39,330 nt of DNA from Amphimedon queenslandica (taxonomy: Eukaryota > Porifera > Demospongiae > Haplosclerida > Niphatidae), in contig NW_003546246.1 in NCBI RefSeq assembly GCF_000090795.2, forward strand, positions 973,334 to 1,012,663, in the 5' to 3' direction. The notes under the pieces are model-generated. The model searched no databases. It was not told the origin of the DNA and was given only the letters and a program-made list of their open reading frames with translations. Positions 21,507 to 32,010 of this stretch are shown here, piece by piece. Position 1 is the stretch's first letter. Every line of letters begins with the position of its first letter. The position numbers and the translations under genes are program-made.

Positions 21507-22604
21507 TTATAATTCGTAATTGTGCAAACAATATGAATGATTTCTACGAAATCGGGAATCTTTGTTTAAAATTCTTGATTTTATGTATTCACTAAATGAT
21601 AAAGTCTGTCCTGGATAGCTTTGTCTGGAATGATGCTCTCCATATTGTCCAGTTGGAAATAAAGTAGGGAAGCATAACAAATCAAGATGCTCTTGCCTAT
21701 TGTCTATAGGCGCTTCTTTTACATTCATTAATTTATACTGACTGATATCAGAACCTGTTGCAATTTTACTATCAAGATTTCTAATCGTATATGCCGAAAG
21801 GCCTTCTAAATCTTGATCGTTTGCTTTTTCAAGCATTTTACAAGTAGTATTGCTAACAACTTGTATAACATTTTTAGACGATTCGTCAATTGAATCATCG
21901 TCTACACTTCAATAAAGCCAATTTATTTCTTTTAATTTTCTTAGTGCTGCTTTTATTTTATTCACATCAACTAGGCTATGCCAGACATTATTTGATTTAG
22001 TAGGCTGTCCATTAATAATAATATAAAGTTCTGGATTAGGCAAATGATTAGAAACTATACCAATCTCATTTAAAGTTTCCATTGTTTTTTCTAATGGAAG
22101 GGGTAAATAAAACATTGCACTTTTAAGAGCCTTCAAAGAATTATATGTAGGCACTTTTAAGGTGTGTGTGCCTAGCCTAACAATTGCCTGAAAACATTTG
22201 GCTCTTTGTATTAACTGGCAACTCAAAGGATCCATATTTTCCAATTCTTTTGGTAGTGGCTCACACTTTAACCCATTGAGCACACAACGTGCTGGAACTT
22301 CATTTTGCCTAATAATAGGTTTACAGTGATTACAAATATACATAACTTTATTTAATGCCGTAGGATCATTCTCTCTAATGTAATGTAATAGGATATTCCA
22401 AACATCGCTATCTAAATTTTTAGCTTCAGTGACAGACTTTTTTCTTAAAAGCCTCTCACAGCAACAACATGCATTAACAGCCTGATCAGAGAAAGCTTTC
22501 TTAAATTCATCAATAGCATTTGAATACTGAAAATAAAGTACAGTATCTAAGTTTGGTATTCTAAATGGGTCTTCTTCTTCACCATCATTTATAGTGTAAT
22601 ACAC
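21507..22604 (-). pseudogene. DUF6570-like and pre-Rep segments, copy B
   Basis: The frame 21909-22604 (231 codons) is less broken than in copy A: DGEEEDPFRIPNLDTVL, NACCCCERLLRKKS, MYICNHCKPIIRQNEVPA, LSCQLIQRAKCFQAIVRLG and FYLPLPLEKTMETLNE, ending at a TGA in place of the Arg codon seen in copy A (WLYRN). The next frame, 21507-21836, carries LLCFPTLFPTGQYGEHH. DUF6570 is a domain of unknown function commonly placed before the Helitron Rep domain. Confidence 0.7.
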
Positions 22605-22713
22605 ATTATCAAATTCAGTCTCATGGGCTTCATTAATTTTTAAATCTATTAATTGTGCTATATCACCATCAGCAAGGGATGAATCAATAATATCTATTGT
22701 TAAATGGGCATTT

Positions 22714-23238
22714 TTAGCAACATAAGTGTTTCAAAAGGCGTCTCAGCAAAGGATAATGAACAGATGCATTTCGTAAAATACGCAGCATGCTTTTACATTC
22801 AGTATCATTACTACTACACACAATAGGATGGCCTATCCTTTCACAAACAATTTCTGAATATTTAAAATATTTTTCAACGCCATTTTCATCTTTTTTAACA
22901 ATTTCTGTTACATTTGGATTATCACAGAAATCATGTTCATGCACTTGATCTATTTCTTCTAAATGCAGGGATCTTGTCATATAATGAGTATTAGGACAAT
23001 TATCACATGCATCTAAAGGCTTCCTCAATTCCTTAATGGATTCATCAAAATAACATCTAACTTCAATAATAGAACTAACATCACTTTCTAATAAAGACTT
23101 GCACCTGTCTGTACAGTGCCATTTGAGGGCAGGCTTTCTCTTATTAGTATACATTCTATTATTATCAAAATTGTCATCTTCAGAGTCACTATCATCATTA
23201 CATTCTTCTATTCTATCAATACATGATACTTCCAACAA
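22714..23238 (-). pseudogene. Cys-rich N-terminal segment, copy B
   Basis: A 174-codon frame beginning MLEVSCIDRIEECNDDSDSE with an acidic stretch, then WHCTDRCKSLLESD, LDACDNCPNTHYMTR and SNDTECKSMLRILRNASVHY. Several paired cysteines suggest metal binding. No named family recognised. Confidence 0.65.
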
Positions 23239-23330
23239 TCCCTGCTATATAACAGATGCCAGTTGTATCAACAGGGATTGCAATTGGACTGTCTAATTGG
23301 CTATCAGAATTATCATTAGGATATAAATAT

Positions 23331-23567
23331 GTGACCATAATTGACAAAAGGTACCTTATGGCGGGTAGTGAAATTTGTCTTTCTAGCCTAAGAAATCCAA
23401 CTTCCTGAGCCCCATTTATCATAAAATTACTCCACAGGATGCAAAAAGTTACCATGAAACTTTTAGAAACAATGATCGTCTAACAAGGCACTCACAGGTT
23501 GATATTTGCCATTATAAAGATCAATTTTAAAATCCGCCATAAGGGCCCTTTTGTCAATTATGGTCAC
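23331..23567. mobile_element. 237-bp MITE, copy 2
   Basis: Target duplication ATAT on both sides. Copy A has the empty site: ataaatatgctg at about 11443-11454. The insertion splits the N-terminal part of the copy B gene. Confidence 0.95.
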
Positions 23568-24761
23568 ATATGCTGATTTATAAAAATAAGGCTCACTATT
23601 TTTTGTGTGACATTGCTCACCAAAATCACTAAAGCTATTCAACTTCAATTTCCTAATGCTATTTGATGCACGTATCAACTATTTGATGCACGTATCAATA
23701 CGCCTACTTTGTGGGATCTGTTTTTTAAAACTGATTCTAACAATATACTTGATGCGGCATTACATTTACTGTCATATGATGTGTTCTCAAAATCTACACC
23801 TTTCATACTTGATGGTAATAAATCATCAACTATTTCGGGGCTATAATATAATGCTTCAATAATTTGCGTAAAATAATATTCCTTTGCTTCACAATTTAGT
23901 GCAGGCAGTGAGTAATTTGAATGCAATCTGTACAATATTTGACCATAATTACGATCATAATAATCTTTATTTAGCCGCCTCTTATTTTCCTTATTTAGTG
24001 CCATTTTTAATTTATCCATTTCGTTATCAGAAAATTTATATCTCAGAAATTTATCGTTCGTAGCACGTAATATTGCGTCTGTATTCTCGTAATACCGTTT
24101 TAAGGAGTTTTGTTTTTGAAGGCCCGGATTTTTATGATAGTGTTCCTTTGATTTACTTATTTGGGGGTTTGGATTGTTTTGATAATGATTCCTAGATGCT
24201 TCTTTCTTTGGTTGTGAATTCTTATGATACTGATCTCTAGAGGCTTCTTTCTTTGGTTGTGGATTCTTATGATACTGATCTCTAGAGGCTTCTTTCTTTG
24301 GTTGTTGATTCTTATGATACTGATCTCTAGAGGCTTCTTTTTTGTGGTCTGGATTACCCTATAATTTGTTTTAGAAAAGCAAGTTGATTTTAAAATTTTG
24401 CTATCCTTGTTTTTGCTGTACCAATTTTTACATTTTTGCAATATATAACTTGGGTTCAATGCATGAAACTGCTTGGAATAAGCCTTTGCAGAAGCAATCT
24501 TATACTTTTTACTTATCTTATATGCAATTCTTGCTTTGCTTTTGACCCTGTTACACTGCCTTATGTAGTAAGCTCTGGCATTTGATCTATTCTTAGATAT
24601 AAAACCTTCCATTTCTTTTCTATTATCATAAATCTTGGAGCATTTTTTTTAGATTTAGCTCCAGTTAAATCACTTTTCCTTTTTCTACTTCCTTTTTTTA
24701 CAACTAACAGCACAACAACTACACTTAACATAAGCACAACAAATGAATACCATAATACCAA
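23463..24761 (-). pseudogene. Basic repeat N-terminal region, copy B
   Basis: Pieces in order: KKGSRKRKSDLTGAKSKK; a frame change at an A8 run; MEGFISKNRSNARAYYIRQC; then three full units and one variant unit of KKEASRDQYHKNPQP (24180-24350); then the LKRYYENTDAI segment and MDKLKMALNKENKRRLNKDY. A 20-bp duplication at 23659-23698 breaks the frame. An acceptor-like TTATAG before the first repeat unit (about 24362) leaves open that an intron lies there. Confidence 0.65.
23659..23698. repeat. 20-bp frameshifting duplication
   Basis: ctatttgatgcacgtatcaa occurs twice in direct succession; copy A has one copy at about 11530. It shifts the reading frame of the copy B gene. Confidence 0.92.
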
Positions 24762-24769
24762 TTACACAT

Positions 24770-25590
24770 ATGCAGGAGGTACAAGTAAACTACTGCTTAT
24801 CATTTTAAAAATAACTGTATAGACTTATCTCAATATATCCAATATCAGAAGTATAATGGAAAACACTAAACTCTAGTGGTTTGGCTTAGGTACAAATGTC
24901 AAAATTATCAAAACTGAGCAGCTGTAAAATTAGTTTTTGCTCTGACGGCTCTGCAAGATTATATTTCGCTCTAAGATATAGGAAACCAAATTTGTTATAG
25001 TTATTTAATAATATTTACCTATTAGCTCTTAAAAGAACTGGAAATCACTTAGTCTGCGCACTGCTGAACAAGTAAGCAGAGAAAGAGAAGAATAGACTAG
25101 AGTGAATATTCACCCAGTGCAGTCACTATGGCAACTTTGAGCATGCGAATTAATTTAAAAATGGTGACTAATCTCAAGGGGAGGTGATATCACGCCCAAA
25201 TAACTAGTTTATAATTATACAAGATGAATTAAGATATGGAAAGTACCTTTGTAGTCCTTGACTCACGCTCCATGGAATGATGTGAAAGTCACCTTGAGCT
25301 GTTCTCTAGTTTAAGAGATTATCCGGTGTATAGAAGAAAGATGAAAGAAGAAGAAAAAGTCTGAAGAATTTTGCAGAAATTTGTATTTGGGCCAGTTATC
25401 AAGAAAGTTTCCGCTACATTACAGTCCACTTTAAAGGTACCAGGAGAATTGCTCAGAGAAGTAGAGCTCGTATAAGCCATTTATAAAGCTGTACAAGGTA
25501 AGATAGAAGAGTTATAATCATTTGAAAATTATAAATTTGGCCGCCATCTTAAAAAATCAACCTCAACCCTACTTATAGGCTACCGCATAT
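24770..25590. other. Non-homologous segment at right end of element B
   Basis: Up to about 25024 the sequence follows copy A (12550-12735). After ttacctattag it departs: the Pro-rich gene and most of the arm are missing, and about 550 bp of unrecognised sequence takes their place, until arm sequence resumes near 25590. The break falls on a donor-like site on the minus strand (AATAG before GTAAAT), shared with copy A. No gene is recognised. Confidence 0.55.
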
Positions 25591-26240
25591 ATAATAATAG
25601 TTCAATTAATAATAATAAACGTTAATTAATAAGAAATAATAATTCATAAAAATAGCACAAAGATTTCAAAACCTACTTTGCAGAATTTTATCAATGAGTA
25701 TTGTTTCCTTTAAAATGAAATTATTTAATGAAAAAATGATAACCAAACTGCTTAGTTTCAGCCTACACAACTGTGGCGAGTCCAATTACAATTCTTATAC
25801 ACTAATATTTTAATTTGTAGATATTGTACTGAATCACAAACATTAAAAAATGCAATAGCCAAAAATTTATCTATAATTTAGATGTTTTAATTGTCATGAC
25901 AGTAATTTATTCAATCAATACTAGTTGAAAAGTTTAATTTATATATAACAAGATAATTAATTTACATCATAGAAATGTAGTAGAGCAATCGATAGGTACA
26001 AAGGAATAATTATTATTAAAATTATATTTCTGCCTATTATCTTTTCTGCAAAGTAGGGTCTGAAATCTTTGTGCTATTTTTATTAATTATTATTGTTTAT
26101 TAATTAACGTTTATTATTATTAATTGAACTATTATTATTATTATGGTTGAACTCAACGCCCTTGTTTCATTTATTTTTTGACAACCCCACTTTTTCTTAT
26201 TTAATACAAATTTTTTTATTTATTTATCTAGATTTTGCAA
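25590..26240 (+). repeat. Hub 3: short left arm, core and short right arm
   Basis: A partial left arm (25590-25690), core (25690-26050) in the same orientation as the others, and a right arm (26050-26240) that includes ggttgaactcaac before similarity ends. No element follows on the right, so it resembles a terminal or solo hub at the end of element B. Confidence 0.75.
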
Positions 26241-26339
26241 AAAAAACTTCCATTGCTGTAACCAATAAATAGGCAATGTTACAAATCACTGCAGTTGCAA
26301 TTATTAATTTTTTGGCATGGACTTGCGAGGAAGAGGAAA

Positions 26340-26543
26340 ATGGACGCTCCAATGAGAATCAAGTATATATGTTCCCTGCATGAGTGCTCAAGATTTGATC
26401 ATTTGAAAACCTATCTAAGTAATATAAGAACATACCATTATGAGTCAGTACCTATAGAATGTTACCTCGGAATTTGTGACAAAACTTTAACCACTTTTAA
26501 AAGTTTCAGGAGTCATGTCAATGATAATCATCATACTTTTTAA
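26340..26543 (+). CDS. Small C2H2 zinc-finger ORF
   Basis: Start at MDAPMRIKYICSLHECSR. A clear C2H2 finger reads C-x4-C-x12-H-x4-H (CYLGICDKTLTTF to HVNDNH). An earlier CSLHEC pair may start a second, degenerate finger with FDHLKTYL. The stop is at 26543. Such two-finger N-terminal exons occur in invertebrate transposon and orphan genes. No further coding exons could be joined to it. It may be an exon of a larger gene or a remnant. Confidence 0.4.
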   Translation: MDAPMRIKYICSLHECSRFDHLKTYLSNIRTYHYESVPIECYLGICDKTLTTFKSFRSHVNDNHHTF

Positions 26544-28101
26544 GGGAAATATACACACATCATAGGAGCCTTCTATTATGTAACATATACTTTCTACAAT
26601 TACTTTTTAAGTTATTGTATATCACCTTTCATGTCCGTGTATTAATATTCATGGGGCAAAACTTTCATAATTCTTTAGATTAGCATTTAACTATCACTGA
26701 TACTAATGCTCTGTTTTTATTGATAGAATTGATATTTATGGTATTGTTATTTGTATCTGATAGTCACTATTTTAAATTTTGAAGGAACATGGATCGATAC
26801 ATAGACCACTTCTATTTCTACTTAACATTGATACATGACGAAGAAGTTTCAATAATATTTAATGTAGTGCATGTATAATCACACATGTATCTAGTTGTAA
26901 GCGATGTGACTCCATTGGTGTTGTCTAAATTATTGTATTGAAACTGTATTGATACTCCCTTATTGGCTAATATCAATTGGTATTGGATCAGATCTATTAA
27001 GACAAGTATCACATCACCGACGTCATCATAAAATTGTGATGGTGTTTCTCCTTCAAAACAGTGCTATACATGCCAATTTTTAATTATCTTGTAGTGATTA
27101 AATTGATTATGGCTTTAAGTTAAATAATGCTTGTACACAAGCTATCTGTTGCTTCAATACTTTTACTTCTGGGTACTAGAAATTCGTTTAGTATTAATGT
27201 ACTGGCCAATAATTCAACTGCACTACCTCCTCACAAGCTCTTTCTGAAAATTTAGATGTTATTATTGAGGAGATGGATACCACAGGTCAGAATCATCATT
27301 CAGAACAAATGGTTAGTGTGTTTAAAAAAATGAATGTGTGATACTGTCATATATAATTAACTGCAACTTCCCATTGACAAGCTGGTTCTGAAGGCTTAAA
27401 TGAAAATGAGCAGATGGATACTAAATATGAAATTGTTTGTTTGAGAAGACACATTTTGGTAATCTTTTTGTTATTGAACACGAACATCAATTTGCTTGGT
27501 GGAAGACATTCTTTGGATGGAGATTGAGAAGCTGATGATAGTGTTAGTCAACAGAGAATAGTATGAGATTCAATTTAAGCATCTTAGAAGTTTTATTCAC
27601 TTGGAAAGGAACCACAAGAGAAGTTATTGGCAAGCAGATGAAATGGTGAGTCAAGCAAGCCAGGTTTACACTAGACACAAAACGCTATGCAAATCATAAT
27701 AAATTTGAAATCTAATTATATTTGCATCAAGTTCAAAGCACATTTGCATGAAAAGTTAAATCATTCATGCACTACAGTACATGACAAAAACTTTGTGTTC
27801 CATTTGCATTGAACGGCAGTTAAACAGTCTAAGCATTCCCTTTTTATTATTGTTGATCCATTTGTGCACTGAACAATGCTGTTTTCATCCGTATGAAAAC
27901 GTAGCAACGTTCCTAGCGTTGCACAAGCGTTCCTTTCCAGCTTTCATTGACCTGAAGCAGTTTCTGACAGTATCTCTAGGAGTAATGCTGTTTAGGTCTA
28001 CTTAAAGTCTTAAAGAGCATTTTTGGATAATGGTTTGTCAGTAATAAAACGAGAAATGTAAGTCTAACCATGCTGTGAACTTTGACACAAGACTATAATA
28101 T
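26544..28101. other. Unassigned stretch
   Basis: No recognisable gene. Short exon-like pieces occur, for example around 27265-27312 ending ATG before GTTAGT, and two similar passages with cagatggatac or gagatggatac (about 27270 and 27412), but no frame is maintained. Confidence 0.4.
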
Positions 28102-28338
28102 GTGACCATAATTGCCAAAAGGTACCTTATGGCGGGTAGTGAAATTTGTCTTTCTAGCCTAAGAAATCCAACTTCCTGAGCCCCATTTATCATAAAATTA
28201 CTCCAGAGGATGCAAAAAGTTACCATGAAACTTTTAGAAACAATGATTATCAAACAAAGCACTCACAGGTTGATATTTTCCATTATAACGATCAATTTTA
28301 AAATCCGCCATAAGGGCCCTTTTGTCAATTATGGTCAC
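28102..28338. mobile_element. 237-bp MITE, copy 3
   Basis: Full-length, target duplication ATAT on both sides (28098-28101 and 28339-28342). Same orientation as copies 1 and 2. Confidence 0.93.
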
Positions 28339-28647
28339 ATATTATTTTTACTCCAGAAGTTATTCTCATTTTGTAGAAGTACTATGACAAGAATGGGTGC
28401 TCTAAAGATTAAAGCAACAGTCATTATTTTTTACTATTTTATGTTCATTTTTATCATTAATAAGAACAATAATAATAACGATAATACCTGTTCCATAGCA
28501 ACCATTGGTGTTGCTATGTAACAGCATGGCAACACTAAGAGGCAATCAGGAACTGTTGTGGACATATTGCTGTATTGCATTTAATAGAAGCCGCATGTGA
28601 ATAAACACTGGGGTAGCAATACAACTTAACTATAAATACACAACATG
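28339..28647. other. Unassigned stretch between MITE 3 and tRNA-like sequence
   Basis: AT-rich with an ATAATAA-rich run near 28460. A GTTGCTATGTAAC sequence at 28510 and a nearby CATGGCAAC resemble X-box (RFX) sites, but no gene follows. Confidence 0.35.
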
Positions 28648-28737
28648 AGCCTAATGGTAACTCAGTAATCCAGTGGATAAGGCCTCAAGTTCCATAAGTC
28701 AAAAGCATGTGGTTACATGTTCAAATCCCACTCTGGG
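28648..28737 (+). tRNA. tRNA-like sequence, probable SINE head or tRNA pseudogene
   Basis: A-box-like tggtaactcagt and agtggataaggc, and a B-box-like gttcaaatccc at about 28719-28729. Five or six bases at the two ends (agccta and tgggct) could pair as an acceptor stem. The T stem (acatg against cccac) does not pair and the D region carries extra bases, so a working tRNA is unlikely. A tRNA-derived SINE fragment is the best reading. Confidence 0.45.
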
Positions 28738-28767
28738 CTGATGTTTTATAGATATTTATATGTACAT

Positions 28768-29004
28768 GTGACCATAATTGACAAAAGGTACCTTATGGCG
28801 GATAAGAAAATTGGTCTTTATAGCCTAAAAAATCCAACTTCCTGAGCTCCCTTTATCATAAAATTACTCCAGAGGATGCAAAAAGTTACTATATAGCTTA
28901 TAGAAACAATTGTTGACTAACAGAGCACTCACAGGTTAATATTTTTCATTTCAAAGAGGTATTTTAAAATCCGCCATAAGGTACCTTTTGTCAATTATGG
29001 GCAC
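28768..29004. mobile_element. 237-bp MITE, copy 4 (divergent)
   Basis: Same length and ends, but the most substituted copy. Flanks ACAT and ATAT match at 3 of 4 positions, consistent with an older insertion. Confidence 0.85.
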
Positions 29005-29059
29005 ATATATTTTTGAAATCCTAATACCATTTTAGGAAATAGACGCCCGGGCTTTTATT

Positions 29060-30690
29060 TAAGGAATTACGGTACTGCTTCTACAGCTATACCTGAAGCA
29101 TCTGTAGCATTACTAAGGGAGGCATTTTTCATTGGATGAAATTGTCACATTGCTTGAACGACAGTTTGTTTAATAGTGTTGATGGCATTGGTAGCTTCCT
29201 CAGTCTACTGTATCTCAATGTCTTTGTGTTTTTTACCTAGAAAAGAATTAAGGGGAGAAAGAATATATGCACAATTAGGAATAAAACGATTATGAAGATT
29301 AATGAGTCTGAATAAGTCACGCAATTTACATTGAGTACTGGGTCGCAGAAAGAAACGAAGTGCTTCCACTTTATCAGGAGGGGGCAAGTACTGTGACAAT
29401 TGACAAGATGTCCCAGGATTGTGATCTGTGGCACCCCGAAATCACAGTTACCATGGTCGATAGCAACACCGTGGTCAGTTTAAGTATTGCGTGTGGATGT
29501 TGTACTTGTTCATCATGACTAGAGCTTGCTATTATATCATATACATAAGCATAGGTGTACTCCATGCATGTCCCAAAAAACCTGTTCCATAAATCGTTGA
29601 TAAAACTGAGCTGCATTTCTAAGTCGAAGGTGCATTCCGATGAATTTGCTGGTGTTGTAATGGCTGTTTTCGGGATATCCTCTGGCTCAGTAGGGATTTG
29701 GTGGTAGGCTCATACAAGATCCAACTTCGAAAAGATGGTCTTGCCATACAGAGAAGGGGAAAAACCGTGAATGTGCGATATGAGATATCTCTCTGGCACA
29801 GAACAGGCATTAAGAGGACAATGATCGCCACAGGAATGCCAGTCACCTGATTTCTAAGGTACCATATTAGTGAAGAAGACCAATAACTAGAAGAAGGCCT
29901 GATTATTTCCAGTTGTAGCATGTTGTTAAATTTCTTTTTAGCAATATTCAATTTAGCAGTTGGAAGTCTTCTTGTGGCTAAATGGATAGGAGGTCCTGTG
30001 GTTTATATGTGATGTGTGACTGTATGTTTAACAGGTTGCAGGCGGAGGTCTGCAATATCACAGGGTAGTCCTTCGGTATTGCTTCGAAAGCTTTCTGTGG
30101 GCAATAACATTAGACAAAGAGCCTGTTGTTGTACAGGATAACCTTTCACCTTTAAATGAGTCTTATTATCCATTACCCTGTGGTGTTGCATATCCACCAG
30201 CAAACCAAAATGTAGTAAGAAATCAGCTCCCAGCATAGGCATGGCAATGTCAGCAATGACAAATACCCACTGAAAACTGTCTGAGTTTAAGTCAACAGTG
30301 AGAGACCTCTTGCCATATGTAGCAATGGAAGAGTTGTTAGCTACCTAGAGAGTGAGCTTCTGTAGACACTGCTTATTCAAGGCCAAGGGAGTAGACACTC
30401 TCCTCTGCTCCAGTGTCAACGAGGAACCTTAGAGCAATAGAAGAATCATAAATACAGAATAAGCATCTAGAAAGAGTATGGCCAGCCACGCTGGTCGCTA
30501 TCAACGGGTGGCTGAAACGTTTTCCGTGCAGCGGGATCAAGGCTCTCAAAATTGCATTTCTTGATCCCCAAAGTGCTGGTAGTACCAGCACAGATCAAAG
30601 GCCTGCTGCGTGGCAGTAGAGTCATTGTCAATCCTCGAGGAGCGTGAACGATGATGTGCTCCAGATGTGGCCGAGCGACTGTTAAAACGA
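29060..30690 (-). pseudogene. Decayed Ty3/gypsy retrotransposon (gag end, protease, RT, start of RNase H)
   Basis: Read on the minus strand. Gag C-terminal segment FDLCWYYQHFGDQ (about 30600). Protease: RFLVDTGAEESV (about 30430) and PMLGADFLLHFGLLVDM (about 30240). Reverse transcriptase: FNNMLQLEIIRPSSSYWSSS (29900), TIFSKLDLV followed by a stop then AYHQIP, RNAAQFYQRFMEQVF, and a destroyed YxDD region. RT connection: LINLHNRFIPNCAYILSPL. RNase H start: NATDASGIAVEA (about 29100). Order and motifs are those of Ty3/gypsy Pol. Many stops and frameshifts; no LTRs found. Confidence 0.85.
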
Positions 30691-30725
30691 ACAATCTTCT
30701 TTAACCCTTTAATTACTAAAAACGT

Positions 30726-30797
30726 ATTTATCGTAAATAATAATAATTCTTCAATGACAAAATTTATCGTAAATAATAATAATTCTTCAATGACAAA
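30726..30797. repeat. 36-bp tandem duplication
   Basis: atttatcgtaaataataata begins units at 30726 and 30762, each ending with caatgacaaa. Confidence 0.85.
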
Positions 30798-30905
30798 ATA
30801 TTTATTTTTACTTACAGTTATTACATAGCAGCAAGCACTTACCTTTGCTGCTGTCAAAAGAGCTGTGAATTGCTTGTGTAAGCGTTTCTTTGACTCCTAA
30901 GTGCA

Positions 30906-31807
30906 TGGCTAGATTAAACAATACTGAAGAGGCATTAGATCTAGTCATGGATAAAGTTTTTTCTTCAGACTCCAAAGATGATCTAGGATTTGAGGATGAT
31001 GTTGAAGAATGATTAGATATTTCAAAACTGAATAGTGATACAATTATTATTTTAGTAATAGTATTATTGCAAATGATGCCATGATTGATGATATTTTTCT
31101 AACTACAACAACCAATGCAGGACCAGTAACTGAACCTGCCACTTCTCTTTTGCCAGCTGGTGATATAGAATCATCACCATCATCACCTGCAGCAACGTAT
31201 GAATAAGATATAATTTTAAATATGAAATATAATATTCTTTGGTATTACTGACTACAAATGGACCAATCTTCTGGAACGAGTCTATGTTGACAAATTCACA
31301 GTACCGAAGTATGCAATCATATTATTTGAGCTTATTCTCTCCAGTATCTCATACTTCTCTTGCACCGTACAGCGGCTAATGTAGCAGTTAGTTTTTGTAA
31401 TGATGTACTCCATTATGGCAGAGGTAAAAAAGGGCTGGAACACATTTAGTGGTGAAATGGTACAGTTAGAGCTGGATCATTGGCATGATAAGACTACCTG
31501 CTCCAAGTGACTACTGGCTTCGAGATCGTCTCTTCCATTGTAGCATCATTGCCGACTCCATGACCGGAGACTACTCTTACAAAATTCACAGATACAAACA
31601 CTTTGTAGACAACGCTACTATTGCCACACCATGAACTGACAGTTTATTAGTTCCGCCCATTCCTCAGCAAGATAGGGGAGAGATTTCAATCATTATGCCA
31701 TCCTCACTGTCAATGTGCCATAGATGAGGCTATGGTCCCCTACAAAGGCCACTCCTCTCTCAAGCAATACAAGTCTCAGAAGCCTGTCAAGAGAAGATTC
31801 AAGAATG
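30906..31807 (+). pseudogene. Decayed piggyBac-type transposase (DDE_Tnp_1_7)
   Basis: Starts MARLNNTEEALDLVMDKVF with an acidic stretch. After several broken frames, GMIRLPAPSDYWLRDRLFHC, then YKHFVDNATIAT and IDEAMVPYKGHSSLKQYKSQ with KPVKRRFK are clear PGBD/piggyBac motifs; the DEAM Asp is one of the catalytic acidic residues. Stops and frameshifts abound. The gene is cut at about 31803-31807 where hub core 4 begins, so the 3' part is missing. Confidence 0.8.
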
Positions 31808-32010
31808 CAATAGCCAAATATTTATGTATAATTTAGATGTTTTATTTGTCATGACAGTAATTTATTCATTCAATATTAGCTGAAAAATTTAATTTATATT
31901 TAGCAAGATAATTAATTTACATCATAGAAATGTAGTAGAGCAATCAATAAGTACAAAGGCATAATTATTATTAAAATTCTATTTCTGCATATTATCATTT
32001 TCTGCAAAGT
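31803..32010 (+). repeat. Hub core 4 (left edge of element C)
   Basis: Begins aatgcaatagccaaatattt directly after the piggyBac motif VKRRFK, with no left arm at all. Same orientation as cores 1-3. The clean junction marks an element edge, or a recombination point, within older piggyBac sequence. Confidence 0.8.

Larger units (their letters stand above)
17171..24761 (-). pseudogene. Helitron-type Rep/PIF1 helicase/OTU gene, copy B
   Basis: Same architecture as copy A, from about 24761 to the stop at 17171. It keeps residues that copy A lost: both Y2 tyrosines (EYVTGYVTK), Walker B Asp (IIIVDEVSMVS), the complete pre-Walker A region and the whole OTU domain with Cys and His. It is broken elsewhere: a 1-nt loss just after the HUH motif near 21020, TGA at about 21905, frameshifts near 19690 and 19585, TAA at about 18325, a 20-bp duplication at 23659-23698 and a MITE at 23331-23567. 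No single copy here is functional, so any transposition machinery would have to come from elsewhere in the genome. Confidence 0.9.

Noticed and set aside
28500-28540. X-box-like GTTGCTATGTAAC and CATGGCAAC
   Set aside because: Resembles RFX sites but there is no gene or second line of evidence nearby.
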